64,000 nt of DNA, taken from NCBI RefSeq assembly GCF_000002875.2, contig NC_009418.2:124001-188000 (forward strand), in the 5' to 3' direction. Position numbers and translations under genes: made by a program. Shown here one piece after another: positions 29,932 to 41,500 of the stretch (positions within the stretch are counted from its first letter, which is position 1; each line of letters opens with the position of its first letter). Below the pieces are notes generated by a model, which was given only the letters and a program-made list of their open reading frames with translations, searched no databases and was not told where the DNA came from. This DNA comes from Leishmania infantum JPCM5 (lineage: Eukaryota; Euglenozoa; Kinetoplastea; Trypanosomatida; Trypanosomatidae).

Positions 29932-30340
29932 CACAGCACATTGTGCGCATCAGTTTGCCTGCTCCTCTTCCCCCTTCTTTATATTGTCCTGCATAGCTTT
30001 CTCCCGGCAGCGGTGGCGGAGTTGTGCGGCTTTGTGGTGTCCGGTGTGCGCCGCGCGAGCACAGCAAGTGTTGCTTGGCCCATTGATTAGTTGGCGCCCC
30101 GTGTCTCTCTGCCTCTCTCTCTCTGTTGTTTGTTTTCCGTTCTCCTCACCTCAGCGCGCTCTGCCAACTCTGCAGTGGCAAGCAGCGTCGGCATTGGTCC
30201 CCTGCTCCTTCTTTTCCTTGTCCCTTTTACTCTGTCCCTTGTGCGTGCGCGGTTGAGTGTGTGGGTGTGGGTGTGGGAAGGCGCGTGACTTGGCGGACGC
30301 ACCGACGCCAGACACGCAGCACCCCACGCCGCCATCGTAC

Positions 30341-30380
30341 ATACATCTATTCATATATATATATATATGAATAGATGTAT
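30341..30380. repeat. Perfect 40-bp palindrome
   Basis: The left half 30341-30360 (ATACATCTATTCATATATAT) is the exact reverse complement of 30361-30380. The centre is an (AT)n block; the outer 12 nt on each side (30341-30352 and 30369-30380) are not simple repeat. It ends cleanly, since the flanking pair C/C does not match. Confidence 0.95.
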
Positions 30381-30639
30381 CTGTCGATCGTCTTCCTCCC
30401 CGACGTGCAACGTAGTGTAGACAACTCTTTTTCTTCTCCTCGCGTTGGCTGCCGCTGCCGTTGTCCTCATCCGCTTGTTGGCTCTGTGTTTCTCCCATTC
30501 GATGTGCGCTTGATTTTGTTGTTTGGGCGTACCTACTTGAGTGCTCGTTCCACGTGTGTCTCTGGGTCGGCACGTTCTTCGGGTGGCGCCTTCCTTGAGC
30601 TTCTCTGTGCCCCCTGCTCTCGCATCGCCCTCCCCCCCC

Positions 30640-30664
30640 CCTTCCTTCCTTCCTTCCTTCCTTT
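30640..30664 (+). repeat. (TTCC)n tetranucleotide repeat
   Basis: About six TTCC units inside a longer pyrimidine stretch upstream of the disordered-protein gene. Confidence 0.8.
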
Positions 30665-30821
30665 CTGCTAACCTCTGGGCAATCTGTGGAAAGCGGCGAG
30701 ACGGCCTACACTCTATCTATATCTCGGTGAACACCTCTCAGGGGGAGGAGGAGCAGGGCTACCGCCATCGTCCTCACGCGCAGCGTCCGTCTGCCTCGCT
30801 TGTGCGTGCGTGTGTATACTT

Positions 30822-30835
30822 GATCCCCTTTACAG
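30822..30835 (+). promoter_or_regulatory. Predicted trans-splice acceptor for disordered-protein gene
   Basis: The sequence CCCCTTTACAG gives an AG at 30834-30835, and no ATG occurs before 30884. Confidence 0.4.
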
Positions 30836-30883
30836 AGCAGGCCTTTCTCATCATCTGCTGAGGGTACTTCGTTGTTGTTCCTA

Positions 30884-33772
30884 ATGAGCGCCGCCACGGA
30901 TGTGCTGACGATATCGTCGTCACCGTCGCGCACGGAGCCACTTGCGCGCGCCGCAGCCACCATGGCAGGCGATTCTTGCCCCTCCCCCTCAGCGGCAGCG
31001 ACCGCCGTCACCACTACGGCATCCTTTGCTTCCCCACGCACCCCGAAGAGTACGCCGCCGCCCACGGCAAGCCGCTGTCTTGTTCGGCCGCTCTTACTGC
31101 AGCGGCGCCATAGCAGATCCGACGGGCCGCAGCACCAGCAACAGCAGTCCAGCTGTGCCTCAAACCCGTCCTCGGCGAATCTGTGCGAGAGTGAGCAAGA
31201 GGGGGCCGGCGGCGTAGAGATACTCCTCGCGAAACAGTACCGGCCCATGCGCGCCATCGTGTCCAGTCGATACGCCGGCACCGCGGCAGGTCAGCAAGAG
31301 CGGCGGCAACGGCAAGAGGACGCGGCGGGGACAGCCGTGGACGGCGGCGCCGCCGAGAAGCTCGCGAGCGGTGCGGCGAAGGAGAATGACGGAGCAGGTC
31401 ACAGCAGCAGCAGCAGCACCACCACCACTGACGGCACCGCCGGGGGGGTTCGATGTATAGCCGTGCAACTTCCCTCAGACCACCACACCGCGGCGGCCCC
31501 CAACAGCGCTTCACGTGGCCAAGAAGACAAGAGGCAGGTCGCCAACCGCTCCGTACCAATCAACTCTGCTCGCCCCTGCGGCGAAGCCTTGGTGGCGCCG
31601 TCGTCCTCTTCCTACTTCTCTAACCTGTCTGCGAGCACGGCGCACAGCAGCAGCGCGTCGAGCAGCTTCTACGGTGCACCAGCAAGCGTCCCTCGAGCAT
31701 CCGGCGCCGGTAAAGGGCACGCAGCAGTTGCATCACTTTCCCCGCCTGCACTCCCCGACGGCGTCCCAGCATGCAATGGTGACGGAAACCGCAGCGGCAG
31801 CAGCACCGAAGCCAAGGTTGTCCCCCTGCTGCTGCGTACTTGGCTTTCCGCCCACACCATCGGCGAGGAGCTCGGCTCCCCGTCCATCTCGCGCTCCGCC
31901 TCGCGAAACCTCGTGCGCGGGCCGTCCCTCACGGTGCCGCAGGCTCCTCTCGGGACACTGCCTCCGAGCGGTGCCACAAGCATGGGCAGCGTCACCCCAC
32001 TCAGCAGTAACCGGAGCAGTACTCATCCTTCGTTCATGCGGCCGCCAAGCGTAACCCGCTCCGGCGGCGAGCAAGGCAGCATCAAAGTCCCTGGAGGGCT
32101 GCGGCAGATAAGCGGCGGCGGCAAAGGCAAAAGCAGCCCGACGGGCGGCATCGCGCATGCCGTTAACGGCCGAGTTTTATGCTCACCGCATGGCGCGCGG
32201 CGGCCAGATCTTGGTTCCCGCCGCACCACCTTTCAGCGCAGCACCTCAAACCTCTCGCTGCCCGAGGCCTCTTCAAGCGGCGGCGCGCCGCCGCCGAGTG
32301 ATCTCGGTGAGTGGTCCAGCGGTGCGGCCGTGAGAAAGGACACCGCCTCGGCGCGGCCGCCGCCGTCGTCAATGCCGAAAGAGATGCACAGCTTCATCCT
32401 CAGTCAGTATCGCACCTTGCAGCGCGACGTTCTTTCTCTCCCCGCTCCACAGCAGTCCGTCTACCCTGACGTGACCTCGGTGGACTTCCAGCACATCAAG
32501 AGGGCGACCTGTTCGAAGCACTCCAAGGCAGCCAAGAAGGCGCTCAAGGCACAGGAGGAGGTGCGGTTGCGTGCCCTTCAGCAGCAGCACCACGACATGG
32601 AGGTGATTCGAAACGGTGGCCGCGAGCATGTTGGGCAGAGCATGAAGAGCAGCGTGGTGCTGGCCGGCTCTCTGTCGAAGCTTCGAGCGCGCACCCGCTC
32701 TAGCCTCGGCAGAAGCGCCGCCACGGCGCTCGGTGCGAGTCCGGCGACGTCCCTCGTAATAGGCTCACCAGACGAGTGCAGCGTCACCGCCCTGTACCCC
32801 GGAGACGGCTCCGGTCGCGCAACTCCGGAAAAGCATGACGCGGCGCAGTCGCAGACACCAGAGCGGGAGCGGGAAGCCTGGCACGCGTCCAAGGCCTTCA
32901 TGGCATCGAACGCTCCTGCCGGCGCACAGCGTCACGGGCGGCAGTCGCGCAGCGTCAACAAGAATCGCATGAAAGGCGAGGAGATCGTGATGGCAATCGC
33001 CCTCGATAGCGAAGACGAGGAGGATGTCGATGCAAGCACCACGTCGAACGCGGAAACATGGAGGCGATCTCGCGTCGACCAGCCGCACAGGAGCGCGCAC
33101 GTGAGCTCCACGGCCCTGGGCGAGTTGTCGAGCGACACGGCAACAAAGTGCGCTGGCGAGCGGCTTGTCTCTCAGCCGCAGCGCCGCAGAGGTGCAGCAG
33201 CCTCGAAGAGATGTGCAGAGCGCCACGTGCACAGCAGCAGCAGCAGCAGCAGCAGCAGGAATGAGGAGGGCTGCTTCCCATGTAAGCAGCAACGCGGCAG
33301 CCGCGTGCGCAGCGCGCCGTCCCCGTCTTCCGCGCTGCCGCTGGAGCTCTGCTCACCGCCGGTCGCCTCGAGGTCGGGGTCGCGGGCATCCTTGTCCGCA
33401 CACGCACTTGATAGCTCGCACCACCACTCCAATGCCACCACGGCTTTGCTGGCGCACAGCTCTTCAGAAAGCGACGACGGTGAAGACGCGGCGGACGAGT
33501 GCTGTCACTGCTGCCCTTGCAAGCGCCCGAAGAACTTCTTCGCCCTCTGCCGCACGAGCAGCCAGAGCGCCGCTTCGCTCGTGTGGCGAGGGGAGAAGCG
33601 CAACGTGGCGGCCAGTGCCATGCAAGAGGAGAAGCCGTCGAGCACGGCCATATCACGCGCCAGCCCCGACGACAGCCAATTTGTGGTGGAGGACTTGGAG
33701 GACAGCGACGAGGATGAGCCGACGCTCTCCATGCAGAGCTTCCGCCGCGCTAACATACAACGCATACGATGA
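30884..33772 (+). CDS. Large disordered Ser-rich protein of unknown function
   Basis: I do not recognise this 962-residue protein. It is dominated by Ser, Ala, Pro and Gly, with homopolymeric Ser runs (about 173-178, and 785-794 encoded by an AGC repeat) and many basic-Ser patches that could be phosphorylated. One segment looks conserved and ordered, about residues 498-580, with PKEMHSFILSQYRTLQRDV, DVTSVDFQHIKRATCSKHSK and a helical KKALKAQEEVRLRALQQQ. Near the end a Cys cluster (CCHCCPCKRPKNFFALC) is followed by an acidic stretch (VEDLEDSDEDEPT). There is no signal peptide or membrane segment. The start is the first ATG after the predicted acceptor. A scaffold or regulatory role would be a guess. 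Confidence 0.75.
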   Translation: MSAATDVLTISSSPSRTEPLARAAATMAGDSCPSPSAAATAVTTTASFASPRTPKSTPPPTASRCLVRPLLLQRRHSRSDGPQHQQQQSSCASNPSSANLCESEQEGAGGVEILLAKQYRPMRAIVSSRYAGTAAGQQERRQRQEDAAGTAVDGGAAEKLASGAAKENDGAGHSSSSSTTTTDGTAGGVRCIAVQLPSDHHTAAAPNSASRGQEDKRQVANRSVPINSARPCGEALVAPSSSSYFSNLSASTAHSSSASSSFYGAPASVPRASGAGKGHAAVASLSPPALPDGVPACNGDGNRSGSSTEAKVVPLLLRTWLSAHTIGEELGSPSISRSASRNLVRGPSLTVPQAPLGTLPPSGATSMGSVTPLSSNRSSTHPSFMRPPSVTRSGGEQGSIKVPGGLRQISGGGKGKSSPTGGIAHAVNGRVLCSPHGARRPDLGSRRTTFQRSTSNLSLPEASSSGGAPPPSDLGEWSSGAAVRKDTASARPPPSSMPKEMHSFILSQYRTLQRDVLSLPAPQQSVYPDVTSVDFQHIKRATCSKHSKAAKKALKAQEEVRLRALQQQHHDMEVIRNGGREHVGQSMKSSVVLAGSLSKLRARTRSSLGRSAATALGASPATSLVIGSPDECSVTALYPGDGSGRATPEKHDAAQSQTPEREREAWHASKAFMASNAPAGAQRHGRQSRSVNKNRMKGEEIVMAIALDSEDEEDVDASTTSNAETWRRSRVDQPHRSAHVSSTALGELSSDTATKCAGERLVSQPQRRRGAAASKRCAERHVHSSSSSSSSRNEEGCFPCKQQRGSRVRSAPSPSSALPLELCSPPVASRSGSRASLSAHALDSSHHHSNATTALLAHSSSESDDGEDAADECCHCCPCKRPKNFFALCRTSSQSAASLVWRGEKRNVAASAMQEEKPSSTAISRASPDDSQFVVEDLEDSDEDEPTLSMQSFRRANIQRIR

Positions 33773-34933
33773 AAGGGCACGTCATGCCCACATGGCCCCA
33801 CGTGCGTGTATCACTCTAGCCATCCGGCGTCACCTCCTGCGTATGTGTTTCTGTGTGGGAGGAGGGGAGGGCATGCGCCTATGCATGCGCGCTCCTTCGC
33901 CCCACCACGCTCCGTCCCGCCCCTCGTCTCCTCTCGTGGTGCTTCTTCGCGGTACTCCGGTCGGCGTCTGTGTTGCCTTTGCTTTGGGCCCTTCGTGGCA
34001 CTTCCTTCTTCTGCCCTGTTGTTTTACGCAGTGCGCAGTGGACGTGCGTGCGTGCGTGCATCCATGTTTGTGTGTATGCATGGTGGGGAGAGGGAAGGGG
34101 TCGGCAATGTGGACGCTTCTGTGGTCTGAGCGCCTCTCTGTCTCTGTGCTCTCCCTCCCTCAGTCAGTGTGGTACGTTGTCCTCATGCTCTCACTCCACA
34201 CACAGGCACACGCCTCGAGCTCAGTCTCGCTTGATTTCTCATTGGGTTCTCGCAGTGGTCGTTGCGACGACTCTTCCATGATCATCGTCACGCTCCGTGT
34301 GTGTGCGTATAATAGTTTTCTCTGCCTCTCTCTCTGCCACTTGGGCGTGCGTGGTTGTCTGCAGCGGCCGTCCGTCCTTTCCCCCCACCCCACCCTCCCC
34401 CTTCTCCCTACGGGCCGCATGACGTCGTGGTGAGTCGAGCGCCGTTTTCTGTGGTGGTGGTGGTGTGCTGCTCTCGCCGCGCTGTTGGGTTGGCTGGCTG
34501 GTGGGGTGGGAGGCGCGGGCAACGTAAGATTTTGTAGAAGGTCAGCGTGAAGCTGCGCCTGCTGCCCCTGTAGCGTTGGATGCGCGCCGACATGTATTCC
34601 GTGGAAGGGTACGTCTGCGTTGATGTGGTCGTGCTTCGCAGCGGCCTTGCCAACGCGAACGGAAGAGAAGCGCAAGCGTGGGGAGACGCACATCGGCGCG
34701 GTCGCGTCTCTCTCAAGGGGTCCACGCTTTCTTGCATGGCAGCAGACAGATTACGCCAAAGGAGGCAATGCCTGTGACTGAGGCGCAGAAGCCACAAAAC
34801 ATAATCGAACGAAAACGTCGATCGAGAGCGTGGCACGAGTGGCACAGATGACGCTCATGCACACTCTCACATGCGTCCGCCGCCGGCGAGTCCACGAGCC
34901 CGCGCCACTTTCCTTTGCCTCCCCCTAGCAGTC

Positions 34934-35074
34934 ATGCACCCCGTCCCTGAGCAGCGGCCCATGATTGTGTTGAAAAGCAACAAGGAGACGCTGCCAGGCG
35001 AGTCGTCATGGCATCACCAACGGTCAAGTCTCGCTCAAGCAGCTGTCTCCCAGGAGTTCTCGGAGAGAGGGTAA
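34934..35074 (+). CDS. Possible small protein, 46 residues
   Basis: A short frame starts MHPVPEQRPMIVLKSNKETL and ends EFSERG. It is preceded directly by a pyrimidine tract and an AG (TTTGCCTCCCCCTAGCAG, ending at 34931), a good trans-splice context. The composition is not low complexity, unlike the surrounding spacer. No family is recognised. The stop is followed by ordinary spacer. It could be a genuine micro-gene, an upstream remnant of a decayed gene, or chance. Confidence 0.25.
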   Translation: MHPVPEQRPMIVLKSNKETLPGESSWHHQRSSLAQAAVSQEFSERG

Positions 35075-35329
35075 GCAAGGCTCCTGACGACTCTCATGCT
35101 GCCCCGCATCCCATCTCCCCCACCCCATCACCGACGAGCGCAAGGGCCTTGTGCTAGAATAGCCGCGGCATCCCTCTCGCTCGCCTACTCACCGCCCTCT
35201 CCACCTCCCTCCTCCTCTTCTCCACACCCTACGCACACTCACATGCACCGCCGCTGCAGTTAACGAGACATCATAACGTCCGCGAGGCGAGGGGAGGCAC
35301 ACACACAACGCGCATCAAGCGTGCCAGAC

Positions 35330-35456
35330 CTCATTCTTTCTTCCACCCCCCTCCCTCCTCCTTCTCCATCCACCTCCCTGTCTCCGCTCGGCCCCTCTTG
35401 CCTTCCGTCCTCCCCACCACCCCTCTATACCCCTTTGGCGGCCCGCCGCGCAACAG
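35330..35456 (+). promoter_or_regulatory. Predicted trans-splice acceptor for giant membrane protein
   Basis: A pyrimidine tract of more than 100 nt is followed by CAACAG with AG at 35455-35456. The next ATG is 35547. Confidence 0.55.
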
Positions 35457-35546
35457 TGCCCGTCTGCCAGCCTGTGTCAGGGGAGGGTGCAGCACCGTGC
35501 TCCCACTTCTCCGACCTCAGCCCCGCCCCACATACAGCCCTTCGCG

Positions 35547-38500
35547 ATGCGTGGCGCACACGTGCGCACGTGTGCGCGCCTCACAGCGCTGGTGGGTGTC
35601 GCCGCCCTCTTCCTTCTCGCCACCCAAGGGCCTGTGGCAGCCGCTGTCGGTTTAACGACCGATCCGGTGCAGCCGCTGCTCGACGTCCCATTCTTCGCTA
35701 CCGGCACGGACCTGAGTATGGGCAGCAGACTGTTCGCCTCCTCGGATGCGCGCTGCACCAAGAGTGTCACGACTGCGTGCTCAGTGAAGAGCGAGGTGAG
35801 CGGCAGCAGCTTCAGGAATGGGACATGCGTCTTCACGGTGAGCAGTGCGGCGCTGGGGGTGACGCTGGACACCCCTCGGACCTCGGTGCCACTTGCCCAC
35901 TGGTGCGTCGGGAGCCCCGGCTCCGCGCAGCGGGTGGCCACGCTGCAGATGCACAAGATGGAGGTGACGCCCGAATACGTCCTCAACGGCGAAGAATCCG
36001 CTCTGAACTTTGGCAGCGCTGTGCCGGTGGGAACCACGCTGGGATTTTACGCTGACAGCCAATGCCAGCTTCTGCTCACGGGAGCCGGTCCGTTTGTGAT
36101 AACCAACGAGCGCACGGTGAGGTTTACGATAATGCCTTCCTCGTCCCCCCTTTTCATGTGCGCCTCCACCATCACTGTGAACGGATCCGAAACCCCGACG
36201 AAGCTGGTCAATGCAGTGGCACTTGCAACACCCTACACGGTCGATCCCGCCACGGGCGTGCGCCACCAAACCGTCGTCGTCTCGAGCTCGACACAGCCCT
36301 ACGCACAGTTTTACCTCTCCACGATGGCACACTGCACGGACTCGCATCCAGCATACCAAAGCACGACTGCCAGCGAAATGGCTATGAAAGTCAGCGTGTC
36401 TCGTGGCGCGTACTTCTTCTGCGGCTCACGCGATTTTGGTGAAAACGGACTTTACATCCCCGCCAGCAACACGTTCACCGTCTTGGAGTACGACGTGGTG
36501 CCGCACACGCTGTACGTGGACAAGGCGACCGTCATGTCCTTCGCCCTCGACGCGGCTCCGGTGCAGAGTACGCTCGAAGCCGTCCTCTCCACCTCCGATG
36601 ACTGCAGCGCCGCCAGCAGCTGGCAGAGCAGCTGGAGCAGCACGATGCGGTGGACAGCAAATCAGTTGGGTGTCTACTACGCCTGCGTTCGCAGGAAGCA
36701 CGCCGCCGCCACCGCCGGCTACGCGAACATCATCATCGCGACAAATCTGCCCACCACCACCTTCTCCCCCGCAGCCCCCGTCCGCGGCGTGTCCATGCGC
36801 GCCACCCTCACCCACGTCAATGCGACCAACGCCTTCTTCGTGGTCGGACTTTTCGACTCGCAAGATTGCACAACGCTGCTCGTGCGGGGCATCGCCAGCC
36901 CGTCCACCAGCGCCACCGCCAGCCTCGCGGTGCCGCTCAGCGCCCGAGATACGCTGTACTTGTGTGTGTCGAACCCGCTGGAAGCCGAGCCCACCGCGCA
37001 GGACGTATCCGTGCGCTTCCACAAGCTGCATGCGCTCACCCCGCAGCCGTTTGCACTGGAGTACGCCCCGCTGCGCGTCGGCGCGCTGTCGACCATCACG
37101 CTGGACGGCACGGTGTTCCTGGCCAAGGGCACGACGGTGGCGCTGGTCCGCGCAGACGCCCGCAAGGAACAGTGCGGCGCCACCGACATCCCGACGTTCA
37201 ATGTCTTCGGCGCCGCGTTCGCGCTAGGCCCCGTCACCTTCCCCGAGGCCGGCGACTGGGACGTGTGCGTGCGCGAGCCCGGCGCCAGCTACGTCGCCGT
37301 GCACCGCGTCACCGTGTACGGCAAGGCGACCGTGGAGCCACCGGGCATCGTCGCCGGCGTCGAGGGTACCATCGCCGTGAGCGGCCTCCCCCCCAACGCT
37401 GTCGTGTTCGTCACGAGCGCCGCTGAGTGCGGCAATGAAGCAGCTGTTCTGGGCAGAGCCACCGCCAGCGGCGAGGGCGCCGCCAAAATCACGCTCATGT
37501 ATGACAGTGTTGGCACGCTGCTGCTGTGCTCCTACTACCCGGCCACGGCGCCGCAGCCGGTGTTGCAGGCCGCGGGGAACGTGCGCACCGCCAACCCGCG
37601 CGTCGCGCCGGCAGTCGTGGCGCTCACGGCGCAGAAAGACAACCCGCAGGTGCTTCGCTTCGTGGCGCCTGGCGCGGCAGTGCTGAAGGGCCACGCCGCC
37701 TACCTGCTGCCCGGTGAGTCAGCGTGCCCCAGCGGCTCTCACGTTCCAGGCGCCGCCACCGCGCTGCCCGCGCTGCAGGTCGCCGCCGGCAGCGACACGC
37801 CGCACGCGACCCTCGAGCTCCGCGCCGCCATGGTCGGCACGCGCTACCTCGCCTGCGTTAACACCAACGGCCGCTTCGTCGCCGCCGGCAACGTCACCGT
37901 GGTGTTGTCCGCGCCACGGCTCGAGTCCGATCCCGCGCCGCTCGCCGCCGGGCTGCCCGCCAGCATCCGTCTCCCCAGCACCTACACAAGCGCCGCGCAG
38001 GTGGACACCTACGCCATCGTCCGCGGCGACGCCGACTGCACCGCCGATCTCAGCACGCTCTCCGTGCTCGCCCGCGGCACCATCGACTCTCGCACCGGCG
38101 CCGCCACGCCCTTCCTCGTGCCACGAGACGCCGCGTCGCCCGGCCGTCTGCGCGTATGCGTTGCGCCGCGGTACAGCCTCCTCGACGGCGCCGGCGGCAT
38201 CGGCTACGCCGCAGCCGGCGAGCTCGACGTGGCCGCCTTCGCACCGCTCAGCGCCTACGCGCAGCTCGGGCGGCCCGCCAGCAGCGTCGCCGGCCGGCCC
38301 GTGCACACCGCCGCCGCACAGTACCTTGTGCGCTGCGGGACAGCCCCGGACGACTGCAGGGCCAGCACCGCGTGCGTGGTAGTCAGCAAGCGTTACAGCG
38401 TCGGCGGCGCCACGCTGGGCGACCTGGACGCGCCGCGCGGCAACTACCTGCTGTGCCAGAGCGTCACCGTTGACGGCGTCACAGGCACCGTTGCAGCCGA

Positions 38501-41500
38501 CGCCATCGTGAGCGTCGTGGATGCCTTCGTCATGTCCGTAGACGCCGACCTCGCGCAGATACGCGCCTACGTGCCCTTCGGCGCCACCATCACAGGCGGC
38601 CCCATGGGTACCTCCTTCTACTCAGTTGCCGTGCAGCCCGCTACCGTGCCCTGCAGCGTTGCGGTCAGCGAGTCACAGACCTTCGTCTCGAGCGAGAGCT
38701 TCGTCATCATCAACATCAGTGCCACCGAGCCGCAGACGGACGTCCACTTCTGCGTCGGGCCCACCACCACGAGCAGCCGCACCGAGGTGACGCGCGCCAC
38801 GCTGCACCACTACATGAGCCCGGCCTGCATCTTCGCTGACACGCCCACCACCATCACCCTGCCCACGCGCAGCGCAGGCACCTCCGCGCTTCTCTCGTCC
38901 TCACGCAGCGCCCCCGTCGCCGTTAAGGGCGGGGAGAAGAAGCCCTTGAGCGGCAGCCGGGTCAGCTTCACCATCGACGGCTGCGGCGACAACGAGGCCG
39001 TCACGGAGCTCTTCTACCACGAGTTCAACGACGGCTGGTCGGTGGTACGCGGGCGCATGCTGCTGATACGCAACGGCACCTGCAAAGGCGGCGCGAGTCC
39101 GCCCAGCATCCGCACCGTGTACGCAGCGCCGGGCGCGCCCATCAGCGACGCCGGCGTCGACACGCGGTTCCTGGCCGTATCCGGCGTCGGCATCAGCTCC
39201 GGAGACATGTCGCTGCCGGGCATCGGCGTCCTGGCCACGGGCTACGTGCCGGCCGTGGACGAGGATGCCGCCTTCCACGTGTGGGCGCACCCCATCGGCA
39301 ACCCGGACTCCCTCTTCACAACCGCCGCGGCAACGCTGCGGGTGCGCAACTGGGTTGTCACGCCGACACACGCGCTCAGCCGCTACAACGCCACCATTGG
39401 CGCGGCGCCGCTCACGCTGCTGCACATCAGCGACGCGACACCGTCGGAGGGCACCTTCTTCAGCCAGTCGCAGCGCTGTGACGGCAGCCTCGGCGACGCC
39501 GCGGACATGGGCACGCCGACGCAGGCCGCCGTCTACAGCGCCACGGGCGTGAGCGGGCAGGTGTATGTGTGCACTCTTCACCTGCAGACCGGCGCGCCGC
39601 TGGCCGTGGCGAAGTTCACGTCGCTGCTGCTGCCGCAGGTGCTGCACGCGTCGCCCGCCGTCGTGCGGGGCGCCACCTACGCCGCCACGCTGCAGACCGA
39701 GGGCTACGCGCTGCAGAAGACCAGCACGTTCCTCTCCAGCAACCTCTGCGCCGGGCCGTTGCCGCTGCAGTCGAATGCGGTGTCGACGGCCAGCGTCCTA
39801 TGGGTGTCCTTCCTCGCGGAAAGCATTGCACAGGACGTCAAGAGTGTGAGCTTGTGCGTGTTGACGCCGGCCGGCACCGGCGTCGCAATCGCCAACGTGC
39901 CGGTGGCGCCCGGCACCATGTGGCCCACGCAATTCGCGGTCGGCACCGCCGCCGCCACCATCTTCGTGCCGTTGTCGCCGCACACCACCTTCCAGCTGAG
40001 CGCCACCGCCACCACCTGCATCGACGTCGGTGGCATGCCCACCTTCACCACCGACGCCGACGGCTACGCCGCGCTATCGCTGCTGCGCGCCAGCGGCGAC
40101 GCCCTGCCGCTGGGCCGCTACGCCGTGTGCGCTGTCCCGCCCATGCGGGCGGCGGTGGCGGCAGCGTCGCCGCTCGAGACCATCGAGGTGGTGCCGGCGG
40201 CGCACTTCAGCGTGCACGGCACCGTCTTCGTTGTCGACGTGCCCAGTCGCATGGAACTGCAGCAGGACCTGCGCGCCGCCGACCTCATCGCCGGCTTCAG
40301 CACAACCGCCGCCTGCAGCCCCGTCACCACCGACCACGGCACCTGGGCAGCGCTGTCTAGCACCGCGATCGAGGTGCGCGCGACAGTGGCGAGGAGAAGT
40401 GGCGTGTTTCTGTGCGCACAGGTGCCCGGGAACGGCTCCGTCGTCGCGCTGCCGCACGCGCTGGCGTCGCCGAGCCGCATCGAGTTCCTGCAGCTGGCCA
40501 TGAAACTGCCGGACGGCAGCTGGGACACGTGCACCGACTACTTGGTGGACCAGTGCCGCCCGCCCGGCAGCGCTGGCAGCGCGGCGGCGGACATGCTAAC
40601 CGTGGTGCACGGCGACTGCTGCAGCTACGCGGCGCAGGCGCAGGCCGTGGGCAGCGCCAGCATGGCCAGCGGCACGTGCCGGCTGCGGCTGGACGCGGCA
40701 AAGGTGGCGGCGTACGCCGTCGGCACGAACTTCAGCGTGTGCGCCTGGAACCCCGAGAACAGCTCCACCTGCGCGACGCTGCACAGGGTGACAGTGACTA
40801 GGAACTGCAAGCCGACCAACGTCGGCCGTGGCTCCAGGCTGAGCAGCGGCGCGGTGGCCGGCATCGCGGTGGGGTGCATGGTATGTGGTGCCGCGCTACT
40901 GGCGCTCGTCATGTGGCTCCTGTGGTGCCAGCGCTATGCGTGCGCGAAGAGCAGCAGCGCGCAGAGCGACGAGGAGAGGCCTTCCTTTAGTGAACTGACC
41001 GAAACAGAGAGTGCCAGGGAGGAACGGCAGCGGCATGAGCTGCTGTGGAAGCTCCTTGAGAACACGGCAAAGGATGTGATGCTCTCGGCACAGGGCGGCG
41101 GCAAAGAAGTGGCGCCGGCGAAGGGGCACACGGCCACATCGCCGCTGCCGAGCTCGATGAGGAGGACCCGAGACATGGAGGTGCTTCAGGATGGGACGCC
41201 AAACTGCATGGACGGGTGGCCGGACGTCATCAGCAAGTATTACAGCTTCCTGGACGGCTCCGACTTCGACTACGAGACGGTGTCGCAAATCCCTGGCGAG
41301 GGCGAGCCCAGCGGAATGGACGAGGAGCTCGAGGCAATGCTGGCCGTGCCGCGCGCGAGTGCTCTGTCGGAGGAGCTCGAGGCGAAGCGGCAGGCGGAGT
41401 TGCGCGCCGTGGCGGACCGAAACGCGAAGTTGTTGGCGCTGTGGGAAGAGAGGCACCGTATGAAGGAGGAGGACCCCATCAAGCTGAAGATGGTTGTCCT

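Larger units (their letters stand above)
28496..30883. other. 2.4-kb intergenic region after eS25
   Basis: No gene is supported. It includes a less repetitive island at about 29110-29380, (GT)n at 29908-29931, a perfect 40-bp palindrome at 30341-30380 and (TTCC)n at about 30640-30664. The acceptor of the next gene is near 30834. Confidence 0.65.
33773..35546. other. 1.8-kb intergenic region before the giant membrane protein
   Basis: It contains simple-sequence DNA, a less repetitive island at about 34540-35080 with a possible 46-codon gene (34934-35074), and a very long pyrimidine tract (35330-35445) ending at the AG at 35455-35456. Confidence 0.6.
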
